Source: Strigamia acuminata
Lineage: Eukaryota > Arthropoda > Chilopoda > Geophilomorpha > Linotaeniidae
Length of the DNA stretch: 64,000 bases
NCBI GenBank assembly: GCA_949358305.1
Contig: OX442319.1
Coordinates: 8,060,001 to 8,124,000 of the forward strand
Direction of reading: 5' to 3'
In this document: positions 30,086 to 43,129 of the stretch, one piece after another
Layout: each line of letters opens with the position of its first letter
How positions within the stretch are numbered: the stretch's first letter is position 1
Notes under the pieces: generated by a model
Told to the model about the DNA's origin: nothing
Databases searched by the model: none
Seen by the model: the letters and a program-made list of their open reading frames with translations, nothing else
Translations under genes and position numbers: made by a program

Positions 30086-30885
30086 AAAGAAAATGGCGGC
30101 GAGTCCAATTGAATCAAAGGGGACAAAGGTTTCTCAACTTTCTAAAATTAAACTGGAAAGAAAGTGAGGAATAAATACAGATTCAGGGAAAGAAATCAGA
30201 AGAAAATGGAAGAAAAAAATACCAGAGCTCTCATTTGGTACCACTAGATTAGTGGATCCAGGGGCAACCACGGGGAGGTAGAGAGTTGGATTTTACTGCC
30301 CCCAATTAAATAAATAAAACTTTCTAACGGCACGTAATGATTCATTAATTTTGGACAAAGTGTTCTGTCATTATTAATGATAAGAGCAATTTGAACAAAA
30401 TTAAAAATGAAGTCGATACTTACTTGTTAGCACACAAAGGAGCCACGTCGACCCCGCCTAAAAATAAAATTACAATTTCAACACAAACCAACGGCGGAAC
30501 TCATCTCCAAAACATCCAAAATATAACCAAATGTCAACCTAAAATGATCACAAGCATTATATGATCGGATGCTTCGTGAGAGATGAGATATCCTTCAGAC
30601 AAAGAGGACGCGAGCAGCGAGCGGTTGAGAACGACACGTCCGCATCGGCAGAGGAAGAAGACGGAACTGGAAATATACAACCACGAGCCAATAACAGCGC
30701 AGCTGTGACGTTTAAAAACATAATCAGAAACACATTTCACACAGCGCCATTTTGAAAGATGTATGTTCGACTGTGATTGGTTGATGTGATCACAGTGTAA
30801 GAAAGCTGGTCCAGGATTGGGTAAACGGATCGTTCCATGGCGCTTGATGCCATCAGCCTGAGAAGTTTTACGAACCAACCCAAAA
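30086..30885. other. Intergenic, upstream of YARS2
   Basis: No gene, LTR end or inverted repeat was seen. A GC-richer stretch at 30590-30680 is close to YARS2 and may include its promoter, but no TATA box was secure. Confidence 0.45.
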
Positions 30886-33839
30886 ATGATGTTAATTTTC
30901 CATAAGGCAATTATAACATGCAGAACACTGCGGCGTTGCTATTCGGTTACCGGCAGCAAGAACATCCTTAAATTACGCGATCGCGGTCTGCTTCAAGATA
31001 TTTTTCCATCAGCATGGCGAGTTATTTTATCTAGTTTTAATTAAATTTTCTTTTTTTTAATATTTATTTAATTCTTATTATTTATTTCAGCCCGAATTTC
31101 TCCGAAATAGTGTCGAAAAACGTAGCAGTGTACGCGGGATTCGATCCAACTGCAGACAGTTTGCACGTGGGTAATTTGCTCGTTGCCGTGGCAATGCTGC
31201 ATTTTCAACGCGCAAGTCATCAATTAATTGCTGTGGTAGAGTAAATATCGTATAAATTAATTTGGTTAGAGGGTTTTAGTTATTATTATTATTATTTCTG
31301 TAGATCGGTGGTGCGACTGCTCAGCTCGGGGATCCGACCGGGCGTAAGGACGATCGTCCGATGCTCGACGCACGTGTGGTTGAAGCGAATGCAAAATCTA
31401 TCGAATCCGATTTGAGACGGATTTTTGAAAATTATGAAAAATTGTTTTGTCAAGACCGTTCGCAACAGTTGCTTCCAGTCAAGTTAGCTTGTAAGGCTTT
31501 ATGAATTCTTTAAATGCAAATTTCCAAGAAAAAAATAAGATTTTCTTTTAGTTCGAAGATATAAAATAAATTTTAAATAGTAAATTTGGGTTTTAACTAA
31601 TACAAATTACATTTCAAATGTATTTTATTGTGTTAAAATCAATTTTTGCCTATTTACATGCTATTTTCATGCACAATAATTAATTTTACGGTATGTAGTA
31701 AAATTAAATGCATTTTTACGGGTAATTTAGCTTATAAAAATTTATTTTTCTCAATTTTGATGCATTTTTACGCACAGAAATGTTTTAAATAAATAGAAAA
31801 ATGCATTTTACGTGTATTTTTATAATTTTTCAACCGTAAAGAATTTATTTCAAAAAATATAAATATTTAAAATTTATTTTATTGTGTTAAATAAATGGAA
31901 ATTTGAATTTCACCAAATGATTAAAGCTGTAACACCAACTTAAAAATCCAAACCAGTAAATAAATAAAATTTCTTATAAACGTTTATTTGCAGATTTCTA
32001 AATAATCTGGAATGGTACGACAACCTAAACACAGTGGAATTCTTTTCTTTCGTCGGTCAACATTTCCGTATCGGACCGATGTTGTCGAAACGCAGGTACA
32101 AATCAAAGTTTGCCCCAAAAACAATAAAAACATAAACCCAATAATTTGTCTCTCTTTCCAACAGTGTGCAATCAAGGTTGGAGGACTCCGAAGGAATGAA
32201 TTTCAAGGAATTTACTTATCAGACGTTTCAGGCTTACGATTGGTTGCATTTATTTCAAAATCACAGTTGTGTCGTTCAGCTCGGCGGTATTGATCAACTG
32301 GGCAACATCAGCGCTGGTTACGACCTTATAAGCCGGGTCGAAAACAAACCTGTTTACGGCAAGCGGGGAAATAATTTATAAGTTTTCGTTCGCTAATTAT
32401 TTGTCGTATAAATCTTAGGTGTCATGGTTCCTTTGATCACGTCTGAAAGTGGAAATAAATTTGGAAAAAGTAACGTCGGCGATGTTGTTTGGTTAAATAG
32501 TGATAAAACTTCGCATTTTGATTTTTATCGGGTAATTTTTATCGTTGTGCTTGATTTAATCTCGGATAATTGGTATTTTTATTGCAGTTTTTTCTCGATA
32601 TCAAGGATGAGGACGTTGAAAAATATTTAAAGTTGTTTACTTTTATACCACTGACAGAAATCACGACCATTATGGAGCGAAATAAAGTGAATTGCTCGCA
32701 GAGCTTATTCAGTTTTATGTATAAAACAGCACCCATTGCAGGCACTGATGCATTTTTATGCACAAAAATGCACTCATGAGAGATAAAAATTCATTTTTAT
32801 GCACAAAAATGCACTTATTAAGGATAAAAATGCATTTTTATGCTTAAAAATGCACTCATGAGAGATAAAAATTCATTTTTATGCACAAAAATGCACTTAT
32901 TAAGGATAAAAATGCATTTTTATGCCCAAAAATGCACTCATCAGAGATAAAAATTCATTTTTATGCACAAAAATGCACTCATTGGAGATAAAAATCCATT
33001 TTTATGCACAAAAATGCACTCGTTAGAGATAAAAATGCATTTCTATGCACAAAAATGCACTCATTGGAGATGAAAATGCATTTTCATGCCCAAAAATGCA
33101 CTCATTGGAGATAAAAATGCATTTTTATGCACTAAACTGAGCTCAGTAGAAGCAAAACTGCAATTTTTAGACACTCCTACGTATTTCTGCACATCTCGGA
33201 ACACCAACAAAATTAATGTTATGAATTTTGTCTTTAGAAACATCCGAATCAGCGGCACGCTCAAAACATACTGGCGTCTTCTGTAACCCGGCTAGTGCAC
33301 GGCAGTCAGTCACTCGTCTTTAAATCAAAACCACAGAAAATCCTCGATGTTGTTTACTTTTTACAGACGAGGGATTGAGTTCTGCGAAACGAATTTGGAA
33401 TGCGTTGAGCTCGGAGTCCCCGGAAGCTTTGTTTGACTTGGGCGAAACGGAACTACGACAAGTGTTTGACCGAGCACCGACCACCGAGTTGTTACTTCAC
33501 TCCGGAATGACCGTGCAGGAGATGGGAGTGAAAGCCGGCTGTTTCCCCGACGAAGGTGGAGATTTATTTGATTTTTGTTTTGTTTTATATACCAGAAATA
33601 TATTTGTTCGTTTGTTTTCAGTGGATGCGCATGCCACGATCAAAGCGGGAGGATTTTACGTTAACCAACGACGGGTCGTGAATCCTGAATACTTGCTAGT
33701 TCCTGGCGAACATATTTTACCGAATAATTTAAGTGTTTTACGCTGCGGTGAGTAATCCGTCGGATTTGTTGATGTTGTTTTATATAATGGTCGTGTTGTT
33801 GCAGGTAAAAGAAAATATTACGTCGTGAAATGGGTTTAG
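30886..33839 (+). CDS. YARS2: Mitochondrial tyrosyl-tRNA synthetase
   Basis: Charges mitochondrial tRNA-Tyr with tyrosine in the matrix. Eleven exons: 30886-31016, 31091-31235, 31304-31482, 31994-32095, 32165-32358, 32419-32531, 32588-32686, 33238-33304, 33367-33555, 33622-33747, 33805-33839. They total 1380 nt, exactly 459 codons plus stop, the usual size of this enzyme. The N-terminus is Arg/Lys-rich and non-acidic (a matrix presequence). The class I signatures are HVGN (HIGH motif, early exon 2), GGIDQLGN (exon 5) and KFGKS (KMSKS, exon 6). The C-terminal part has the S4-like RNA-binding fold ending [10 protein letters not shown]. Introns 1 (TG/GCGAGT) and 5 (ACG/GCAAGC) need GC donors. 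AATAAA is at 33874-33879. A large tandem array sits in intron 7. Confidence 0.93.
31483..31993 (+). other. YARS2 intron 3 with ATGCATTTTTA words
   Basis: A 511-bp AT-rich intron with several short ATGCATTTTTACG words around 31709-31812. They are diverged relatives of the unit in the intron-7 array, so the same simple sequence has invaded two introns of one gene. Confidence 0.6.
32740..33150. repeat. About 41-bp minisatellite in YARS2 intron 7
   Basis: Nine or ten copies of a unit with TTTTTATGCACAAAAATGCA and CTCATTGGAGATAAA or CTCATGAGAGATAAA. The core ATGCATTTTTATGCAC is itself near palindromic and would form small hairpins. The array fills most of the intron (32687-33237) and stops short of the acceptor at 33237. 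Confidence 0.9.
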
Positions 33840-33873
33840 AGACGAAATGTAATTAATGTGAACTCGAAAGCGA

Positions 33874-33879
33874 AATAAA
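33874..33879 (+). terminator. YARS2 poly(A) signal
   Basis: AATAAA, 35 bp after the stop codon. Confidence 0.8.
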
Positions 33880-35494
33880 TTGTTTAATTTTACAAAGGAT
33901 AAGGCAATTATTTCATATTTTAATTGGGGAACTTGGAATAATAAATTTATATTTACGAAACAAACCAGAAATTCAAAAATTCAAGAATTCAATTCCAGTT
34001 TCGGGCCTAAAATCTTATAAAAATTGGTTTATTTCTGTTTAATCTAATTAAACACCTGGATCAAATAATAGGCTTGTTCGAATAGACGCCTCAACGATAT
34101 TAAACGCCTGGGCGCTTATTCAAAGCTTTACGGTAACTGTTTTAAGAGGTATCTGAATTTCTTGTTTGTTATTCTGTAAAAAATAAATAAATTTAAAATA
34201 ATAAAAGATGGTTTGTGTGGTAATTGGTTTCTTCCGGTATGCGGTGAGCGGTATTTTCCGTAATTGAATTTTATTGCGTTATTTTGTGAATACCGCAACG
34301 CAATGGGATAAAAAAAAATAACGCACATGCGTACTTGAAACACTATAAAACATTGCATGCACCTAATTAACAGTTACATCCTGATAACATGTTTTCAATT
34401 TTCACTATCACTAAAAACTCATTTCAATTGAAAACACCAAAATTAAAATTTCCAAATTTCAATAACTCTAGAAAACCTTTTCCCGATATTTATGACATTT
34501 ATCATTTTTATTTTTTATTTATTTTAAATTTTTTTTTAAAAATGGTGCACTCGATTCCTAAATCACGTCGTTAAAAACCGGTAGTTTAATATTTGGCTTC
34601 TGTTCCGTACTGATGTCACACTGGTTGCGCTTTAGTAAATATCGCTCGCATTTTCCATTTTTTCCCCCCATCAAAAAACAAAATAGAAACGACTCTCATA
34701 ATTACTTAAGACCTTTTTATAGCCCATTGTTCACAACAAGCACTTCACTCATTTCAATTTCAATTTATCTTAATTTATCTCAATTTATCTTAATTTATCT
34801 CAATTTATCTCAATTTAAGCTAATAAATCCACAAAAAAAATCAATTATCATCAATTAAAAACCGAATAAAACCCAAAAAAACGACTTAACTGTTTCCTGA
34901 ATTGAGAAAAACAAGTTACAATTACAATTTAAAATTGCACAAAAGTCAAAAGATGCTTTGGGTGATGATACAAAGCTAACCTCACCTCAGGCTGCAAGAG
35001 AAGATACATCCGGTTTGCAAAATAATATGTAGGGCAAATGCCCCTCTCTGGCTCTCACGAAATTTTACTCAAAACTTTCCAAAAATCGCACAATAATTAC
35101 AATTTAAACTAATGGAATTTGTGATTTCAGCAATTAACATGCACGTTGCCGTATTAAAATAAATGAGAAAATTACTTAAATTAAATGTCGCAGATTGGCA
35201 AGATGGGCGTAGTCAATGGACACACTTATTACTAATTAACATCCAATTAAGGCGATTTGTTTTTGTGGAAGGATTAATATTGGTTGATCTAAATATCTTT
35301 TTAGAATTACACTGCAATTCTTTGCAAGTCTATTGAGGTAACATTTAAACCTAAATTTTTCAACCACTTCACCTATTGGTTGCCGACGGTATTTGTGACC
35401 TTACCCAAGTATTAAAGGCCATGCGAACACATGTGGCCGCATTTCCACACGAACAGACGGATCGAAACATACATGTCAGGTGTCCAACGGTAGA
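33880..35494. other. Intergenic region between YARS2 and the secreted-protein gene
   Basis: AT-rich. An ATTTATCTCA- or ATTTATCTTA-type microsatellite at about 34758-34815 (11-bp unit, about five copies). No gene was seen. The last 100 bp form the 5' leader of the next gene. Confidence 0.5.
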
Positions 35495-38400
35495 ATGCTC
35501 AAGGTGAGACAATTTTTTATCACTCCTAAAAAGTTGCGTCTTTCACTTTTAAAATTCAAGAAAATAGCAAACTAAAACTAAAACTTATTAAATTTCATAA
35601 TAATTCTTCAGTTTCTTCAAACTAAACGTGAATTTTCCGTCAATTTTGAAATTTTTTAATTTTTTTTCAGTTTAAATGCAATTAAATTAAATTATTACAA
35701 AATAAATTTCCAAAAACAAAGCTAGAGTTTGTTTGATTTACTATTTTTGAGTTATTTTTGTGGGGATTAAAAACTGGCGCATTAATTGGTGGTGGAATGC
35801 ACGTGTTGTTTGGTATCGTTATGTCAAGCCGGTGTGGCTTTAATTAAATGATCGCACACGGTTGACTGCAGGTTATTTGACACTGCGGTGTATATTTGTG
35901 GTATTGTTATCGATGATGAATGCTGAACAATTCAAACAGGAAGTGTCCTGATGCACTGGAGGCCTAGTTTTTAAATGGTTAGCAGTTGGCCTTGACTTCC
36001 TGTTTGGAATGAAGAAGGCGTTGGCCTCATTAACACAAGTTCAGCAAGTTCACCGCAGAGCCTCGGGATTCAATTCAAGTAGAAAAATTGTATAATACTT
36101 GAATTTAGGTTTCTTATTCACAACTAAATTAACACTAACAAATCCAACTGTCATTTAATTCCCACTTTTTCAAAAAAAAAAAATATGCAATTCATGATGA
36201 CATGCAATTTATGTCCAATTCATACAATATTTAAAAAAATTGCTCCAATTAAATAAAAATTATTATTTTTTGTCATTTTCAAGAGGATTTTTTTCTTTTT
36301 TTTAACCTTTATGTATTTTTCTGTCTCCCTTCATAAAGTTGTAACACTATGTAATAAGGACACTTGAGGCCAAATACGTGACTTAAATGCCATTAGCTTT
36401 CAACAGCCCAGACTAGAATTGTTTACATTTTCATGAAAAATTCAATTTTTACACATCATTCAAAAACATTTTTTTAATGATTTATTATTGTTTCATTACA
36501 GATATACATAGTTGCACTGATGCTGGCATCATCATGCGAAATAGGCTCCAGTACATTTCTAGCCGCATTGAAAACGCTACTTATCCCACCAAATACACAG
36601 CAATCTGCTGCACCTGCTCTACCTCCTTACCCAACCTATAAAGCCTTCGTCGATCCCAACCCTCCAAGACCACCAATTAGACCCAACTATGTACCCAAAC
36701 CTTTCCCAGACTACAAAGTTTCCTTCGCTTCTCCGGGAATGGGCATTGGCACTAACGGCTTTCAACTGACTTACGCAAACCATCCATCAGCTATTCAGTA
36801 CTCTTCAGCAAACAATATCATAAATCCTCAAGTAATGCAATATCCTTCAGCAAACTATAACATAAATCCTTCAGCTATGCAGTACTCTCCAGCAAATACT
36901 TATGTGAATCCTTCCGCTATGCAATATCTTTCTGCCGTAAACCCTCCTAGCTTGCACTACTCTTCCGGCTTGCCTAATGCACCGGCAATACCAGATCAAG
37001 TGTACTATTCTAACAAGCCTTCTTCAGATTATTCTCAAATTAATTCCCAGACTTTGACTTCTCAGTTTGACATAGCAGTTCCTGCAGGCTCTACCATTGA
37101 CTTTCACTTGCCGGCCCAATTTCACTCGGCTGTGTTGAATCAAGATTCGAAAAATATTCCTATTCCAGTTGGCGCATCGTTCGGGCAGGCCCACGTTTCG
37201 TCTGGAATTGAAGTCGGCCACAATAGTGATTCCAACGCACAGCTGGGTCAGACGGATCAAGAAGCAATACGTCAACTTCCGCAGCCGGCGAAATTGGAAT
37301 CAAGTTCAGAAACCGCGCTAAAAATTAGCACTGATGATGAGGATAAAAATGCATTGAATGTCGATATTCACCCTGAAGAATTGCAGAAGGCACTAAACCA
37401 ACCAGGAACTCCTTCATTTTCCATGGATGCTCTGACTAAAGACTTTCGGCTAGTGTTCGTTACAAATCAAAACGAGTCTCAGGACAACACGGAAGCACAA
37501 TCACCACGGTCGATTTTCAATGCCAATCAAGCAGTAGAAAACCAAGGTCTTCCAAGATACGTTAATTCAGGACCTTCACAGGGACACAAAGTAAATTTAG
37601 GACCTTTTTACACGCCTCAACCAGCAATTCTCAATGAACCAGTGGTCAAAGCAACTCCTCCTGCTCCTGCTCCTATTCCAGATCCACCCAAAATAGAAAC
37701 TGTTCCACCAGTAACCGAAGAGACTAGAGTTGTTGGTGAGGTAGTAGAGGATTCTGCAGCGATAGAACCAGAGAGAACTCCTTTAGAGGCAGACGCAGCC
37801 TTGTCAGCACCTGAAAGAACTCCTGTTGTAGCAGATGCACCTTTGTCCGCAGGATCTAGCGGAGGATTTGGCAATTTCTTCCCTGGAGGATTCAACAACC
37901 TTCCGGGTTTACTGTCTTCAGCGATGGGTAATGCTCGGAATCCTGGTGGCCAAGGTCAGGGATTTTCTCCACAAAACCAAGGATTTTCTCCACAATCCCA
38001 AGGATTTTCTCCACAATCCCAAGGATTTTCTCCACAAAACCAAGGATTTGCTCCAAATGTGCAAGACTCTTCAATGGCTTTTGACACACCAAACTCTTTC
38101 CAAGGTGCATATTATTCTCCTCAACAATTTCAACCGTATGGACAAATGTATTACCAACCTGCTTACAGCTATGGTGATGTTGGATCTGCAATGTATGTTC
38201 CCACTGTCATGCAGGCAGATGATTACGGTCAACCTGAAGAGTTAGAAACCATGACAGTTCTTCTTGACCCAAGCAATGAGATGAATACTGCATCTAACCA
38301 GTATGGATCATCTTCTGGTGGACATAGGCCAAGTTATAATTCATATGTTGGATCTAATGATGGGAGAAACCATAACATGAACTTTGGAAATTCTGGGGTT

Positions 38401-40896
38401 AGCTCTCCAGATAATTCAAATTACCGAAATCCCGGAGTAAGCAAACCGGATAATTCAAACTACAGACATCCTGCAGTAAGCCAACCGGATGATTCAAATT
38501 ACCGACGTCCTGGAGTAAGCCAACAGGATGATTCAAACTACCGACATCCTGGAGTAAGCCAACCGAATGATTCAAACTACCGACGTCCTGGAGTAAACCG
38601 ACCGGATGATTCAAACTATCGACATCCTGGAGTAAGCCAACCGGATGATTCAAACTACCGACGTCCTGGAGTAAACCAACCGGATGATTCAAACTATCGA
38701 CAATCCGGAGTAAGCAAACCGGATGATTCAAACTATCGGAATAATGTTGTGAGACAACTGGTTAATTCGAATTATGGAAATACCGGGGAACACCAACCAG
38801 ATAATTCAAACTTTAGAGGTCCTGAAGAACACCAACCAGACAATCAAAACTATGGAAATACTGGAACCCACCAACCAGATAATTTAAACTATAGAGATAC
38901 CGAAGCAAGCCAGCAAGATAATGCAAACTTCCATAATAGCTACGTAAATCATCAGGACAATTACGTGCCAGTACACCCCACCACAAATAATGAATACCAA
39001 CATGGGCCTTTTTACAACAGTCCAAAAAACACAGCAGATTCTAATTTCTATTCCAATCAAGACGGCATTCATCAACCCAACAGGCCTGTGATATACGTCG
39101 ATCAACAGAACTCATTTGTTGCAGCAAACGACGATCGCCAGACTGTTTCCACATACATAGAAGACATAGAAAAAATACCAAATTACTACCAACCACCAGT
39201 TGCCGATCAGATACCCAAAGTTTACGACTCATCATATCCAGCAATTCCAAAACCAGGATTTAATTCCATGCCAGAAAATCAACCGCAATCCGAATATCAT
39301 CACTCAAATGCACAAACCAGTGACAAGTTCGATCACATCGGATCACAAATGGAAGAATTCGAACTCCTGACGGTCGAGCCCAAATACTATTCATCCACTT
39401 CAGCTCCAGAGCCGGAAATCATTGAAATTGCTTCATCCCATCCTATCCATTCAATGGAACTAAACCCCTACGGACCAAACGAACATGACCAATCATTTAG
39501 CCATCAATACGAAAACGAGGCACCGCATAAAAATTCAGAAAATACAGATTTCGTGGTCCGAGCTCCAGTTTACTCTCCAGACACTAACACCGATTACGAA
39601 TACAAGCCCGTTCTGCTCGTGGGACCCTTCTATCGACCGAACGAGCCAGAACAACAATTACCGACCAATTACCAATCAGCAGTGACTGAAAACGTCGAGC
39701 AAAACATGGTTTCAGACAAGCAAGCCAATGATTTCATAGGCGGACGAGTCTATCCAGCCGATGACGAAGAGGAAAAAACCTCGCAAGACGACGACGATTC
39801 TGTCGACAGTCAATACCACTCGTCCTACATCCACATGGAGAGTGCATCTCCGTATCCGGTGTACGGCAATGCCATTACACCGCACACGATTCTCAAGAAT
39901 GAAGACGCGTCCTCTTCGAACGAATACAAACCGATAGCGCTGATAGGACCTTTCGGGGGATACAATACCCTCCGTGGGAAGTCCTTGGATAGCCAGCAAT
40001 CCGAATTAGTCGGCGATTACGACACGATTCAAGCATCTAGCATTGCACCGTTCCCAAAACGAACACCCATGATCAGAAAGAAACCAACGACGGACGGCGG
40101 TGTTTCGATATCCAGAGTGCACACGCAGTTCTCGACATCCGATTTCCAGGAGAAATGGAGGAATGACCCCCCGTACTTCGAGCACACTTCTCCCAGCGAG
40201 CATTTCGACCAGTCAACCCCATTCACGGAAGATAAAGGCGAACTACTCCCGGAACAGCATCACTTCGAAGCGGCAGAAGTGCAACCAAACGATGACGAAT
40301 ACAATCCAATTTTAGTGGCTGGACCATTCTTAGAACCACCGACAGATGAAGATATCCAAAACAACGAAAAGGTTGAGTCGGTTCAGGAGGAATACGTCCC
40401 GGTTTTGGTGGCTGGGCCACTGACAAACGAAGAGGATGCACAGAACTTGGTCGGAGACGCAATTTCTGATCACGCGGCAAATGAAAACGACGAAGAGGAT
40501 GATAGCCTGCTGCTACCACCCAATAGAGATTCAGATGCTGAATATAAACCGCTGTTAGTTGCAGGTCAGTTTCAGCCAAAAGGAGACGATGGTTCGACGC
40601 TTTCCGAGGCCTTGTCAACATCCACCGAAAGACCTCCCGTGCCGCCAAAGGCGTACGACCGTTGGAGGACCCCTTCTCCTAGACGGAAGTTCACCATCAA
40701 TTCCAAGCGGAAGATGAACGAGTTTTATCCAACTACATATCATCCAGTTTCAGCGGATGGCGATGACAGTTTGAGTAATGATGTGGTAACGGATACTCCA
40801 ATTGAAACGGCTTCTAGTTCAAATGTAGAGCATTTAAGCGATGAAGGCGTTTATGGAATGAAAATCCATCCAAAATTAATTGTTAAAACTGTGTAA
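35495..40896 (+). CDS. Large secreted repeat-rich protein, unrecognised family
   Basis: Two exons: 35495-35503 (ATG CTC AAG/gtgaga) and 36502-40896 (ttacag/ATA). Joined, they give 1467 codons plus stop. The start MLK plus IYIVALMLASSCEI makes a clear signal peptide; no other membrane segment is seen. Sections: Pro/Tyr/Asn/Gln-rich with NPSAMQYSPAN-type repeats (residues ~105-160), acidic and Pro-rich spacers, five QGFSPQ units (~490-520), then about 12 tandem 13-residue units of the form DDSNYRRPGVSQP (~636-760). In the C-terminal third a motif recurs at least five times: EYKPVLLVGPFY, EYKPIALIGPF, EYNPILVAGPF, EYVPVLVAGPL, EYKPLLVAGQF. It is likely an extracellular matrix, cuticle, egg-shell or silk-like component. 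There are few Cys. AATAAA is at 41227-41232. No known domain is recognised. Confidence 0.85.
38395..38760 (+). repeat. 39-bp coding minisatellite in the secreted protein gene
   Basis: Tandem units encode DDSNYRRPGVSQP or close variants. Substitutions among units are partly synonymous and the length stays a multiple of three, as expected for selection on the protein. More diverged units continue to about 38930. Confidence 0.9.
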
Positions 40897-41226
40897 TTAT
40901 TTACAATGTTTATCATAAGGAACCGATTTCAGTAGAAATTGTTTGTATGTCTTCTATAGATAATGTATTTTTTTTACAGGTTAGTTCAATTTAGCAGGCT
41001 AAAGTGTTTTTATTGTATTATTGTGTACAACAGTGTTGTCCATATACTTTTTTTTAACTTCTTATTTTGCCAAAATCAGTTCAGCAAGTGCTGGTTGCTA
41101 AAGCTGTGAAAATGTTGTTTTCAGTGCCTGGATGCATTTTGTTGTTTACTGTTAATATTATTTCAATTAACGCTGGTGCGAATATGTTGTTTGTAATCAA
41201 ACTGAATACTTTTGTTTGTGTTGATT

Positions 41227-41232
41227 AATAAA
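41227..41232 (+). terminator. Poly(A) signal of the secreted protein gene
   Basis: AATAAA, about 330 bp after the stop. Confidence 0.7.
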
Positions 41233-41299
41233 TTATAATTTAAAGAATTTTTTTCCCATGACTTTGCATATTTGCCACATTAACAGTGAAAACAAAATA

Positions 41300-41740
41300 A
41301 CAGTGTTGGGGAAACATTTACTGAAATAGAAGAAGTAGCAGAAACTGCCATGCTGATTGGCGTTATTCTCTCGTGTAATATGCAAATGGAGGCAAGCTAC
41401 TCTTTAATTATACAGGGAATAAATCTTTTTCTTTAACCTGTTTACAACTGCCCTGCTCATTCGAAACACCTCAGCCAGTTTGCAGCCACTAGGACTAGAA
41501 CCTGAATGGATAAGCTGTTGATGAGCAACCAGTGGCTTTAATTTGATGTAAGGGCTAATGGCATTGCTAAACACCACGACAAGTGATAATTTGGTTTTAG
41601 ACAGCGTTTCCCAGTAATGATTGCTGTGAAATAGCTTGGCGCATTTTTATTTATGAGTACACATTGTCGATACACTTTTGCTCTGAATTAACATTTGTTC
41701 TTGGAAGTAGTGGTTGGCTTCACGGGATGTTCTAGCCCAG
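41300..41740. repeat. Dispersed repeat R-SAT, copy A
   Basis: About 270 bp (41430-41680) are shared with 46671-46940: TTTTTCTTTAACCTGTT, CCTCAGCCAGTTTGCAGCC and CAACCAGTGGCTTTAATTTG. The tail, with AATTAACATTTGTTCTTG and TGGCTTCACGGGATGT, recurs near 62085. The family is spread over 20 kb. Confidence 0.7.
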
Positions 41741-41746
41741 TAGTTC

Positions 41747-41860
41747 CCAATCTTTTTTGGTTAACGGCGCCACATTAAACCACAAACTGCAGGCATCTAT
41801 CTTACTATGTATTCAGGTAAAATAGTTATGCAATGTCAAATCTTGGAAGCAGATTATATT
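41747..41860. mobile_element. hAT-like terminal sequence (one end only)
   Basis: CAGTAGTTCCCAATCTTTTT followed by GGTTAACGGCGCCAC resembles the 5' end of hAT-family elements (consensus CAGTGGTTCTCAACC...). The other end was not found, so only a remnant is claimed. Confidence 0.4.
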
Positions 41861-43129
41861 ATCTTGTCCATAATGTATGGAAGCAGACAAAAAATAAATT
41901 TTATCTAGAGTTATGGAGGCGTTTGTGTTCTCACACACTACATGGGTGTTATTCCCACGACTGCTTTAACGGAAATGTGGAAAGCGGCGCCTAATCGCTT
42001 CAAACAATACGTTTTTGAAAGTGTAAGTGATGATATTTTTATCAACTTGTTAACATCGGATTTTTCGAGGCTGGAAAAGTTGTCAATGAGCAACCAGTAT
42101 CTGCATGTAAACAATTTTGTGTGGTAATTGCATTACTAAACACCACAAGTTCAATGATTATGCAGCTCAGTTTAGGACTTTTTTTGTAAATGTTGATAAA
42201 GCTTTCAGTGACAAACAGCAAAAGTGACTAAAATAGTCTCATCAATGGAATGGGGGCGCATGGGTGCTAATTGTGTGAAATGTTTTGCAAAATTCAAATA
42301 AAGTCAATTATTAAATAAGTGATCATTTTTATAGTAACTTTGCAAATCTAAGTATGCTGCAGTGAAGAACTACCGCGTCTCCCGTGAATATATATACTAA
42401 TTATAATTATTATTGTTTATTTTCTCATAAAGGGTGCCCCCCAACGCCAGAGCCTACAAGGAAGGACACCCAATTCTGCTGCTTTGCCACTGCCGCAAGT
42501 TCGGAGTCGAAGTCGCACCAGTAGGAGGACGGACAGAACCACCACCGACATCGGCCACACCATTTTGACTCGCCGTCGCCACACTATTTCAATTCCCCAT
42601 TGCCACTTTTTCGTTCGAATTAATCCTCGCGTCTTTATCTACATTATGGAAGAAACGCTTTGCTGCATTGCGAGCTATTGAAAATCATTTCTAATTTACG
42701 CATAAATTTATCTAAAATTATTTTTCATTGTTTAGTTTTGTCTGCAACCTGCAACCAGCACAAAACAACCAACATGTCCGAGGTAATGAAAAAACGCAAA
42801 AAAATAATTTTGAAAGAAATTTACCATTTTAGCTTATTTTTCTTCATTTATAACGAGTATTAATTTCCAGCAGATAATGGAAAACATTGAGGCCGGGCCC
42901 AGCAGATAATGGAAAACATTAAGGGCATTGAAGCCGGCCCCAGCAAAACCGGCCCCCGCAAGGGCTATCTCTTTTCTCTCCATAAAACTTTTCAATCCTT
43001 TCATTTTTGCTTATGTTTAGTGTTATTTTTATTTTTGTGTATTTTTAATAAATTAATATATGCATGACTATTAAGTAACGTGTTAATGAAAACCCACCAA
43101 ACAATTACTATTAATTTCCTTGCTTAAAT
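41861..43129. other. Intergenic, no gene seen
   Basis: A 21-bp direct repeat, CAGCAGATAATGGAAAACATT, occurs at about 42870 and 42900. An open frame of 65 codons at 42484 is rich in Arg and Thr and may be chance. Confidence 0.4.

Noticed and set aside
34379-34860. Protein-coding ORFs at 34389-34574 and 34613-34858
   Set aside because: They are Ile/Phe/Asn/Ser-rich, overlap an ATTTATCTCA microsatellite, and have no splice or poly(A) support.
36520-40896. Annotating the secreted protein from the first ATG at 36520
   Set aside because: The exon starts at 36502 with an acceptor, and a 9-nt first exon (35495-35503) supplies MLK in phase. That completes the signal peptide.
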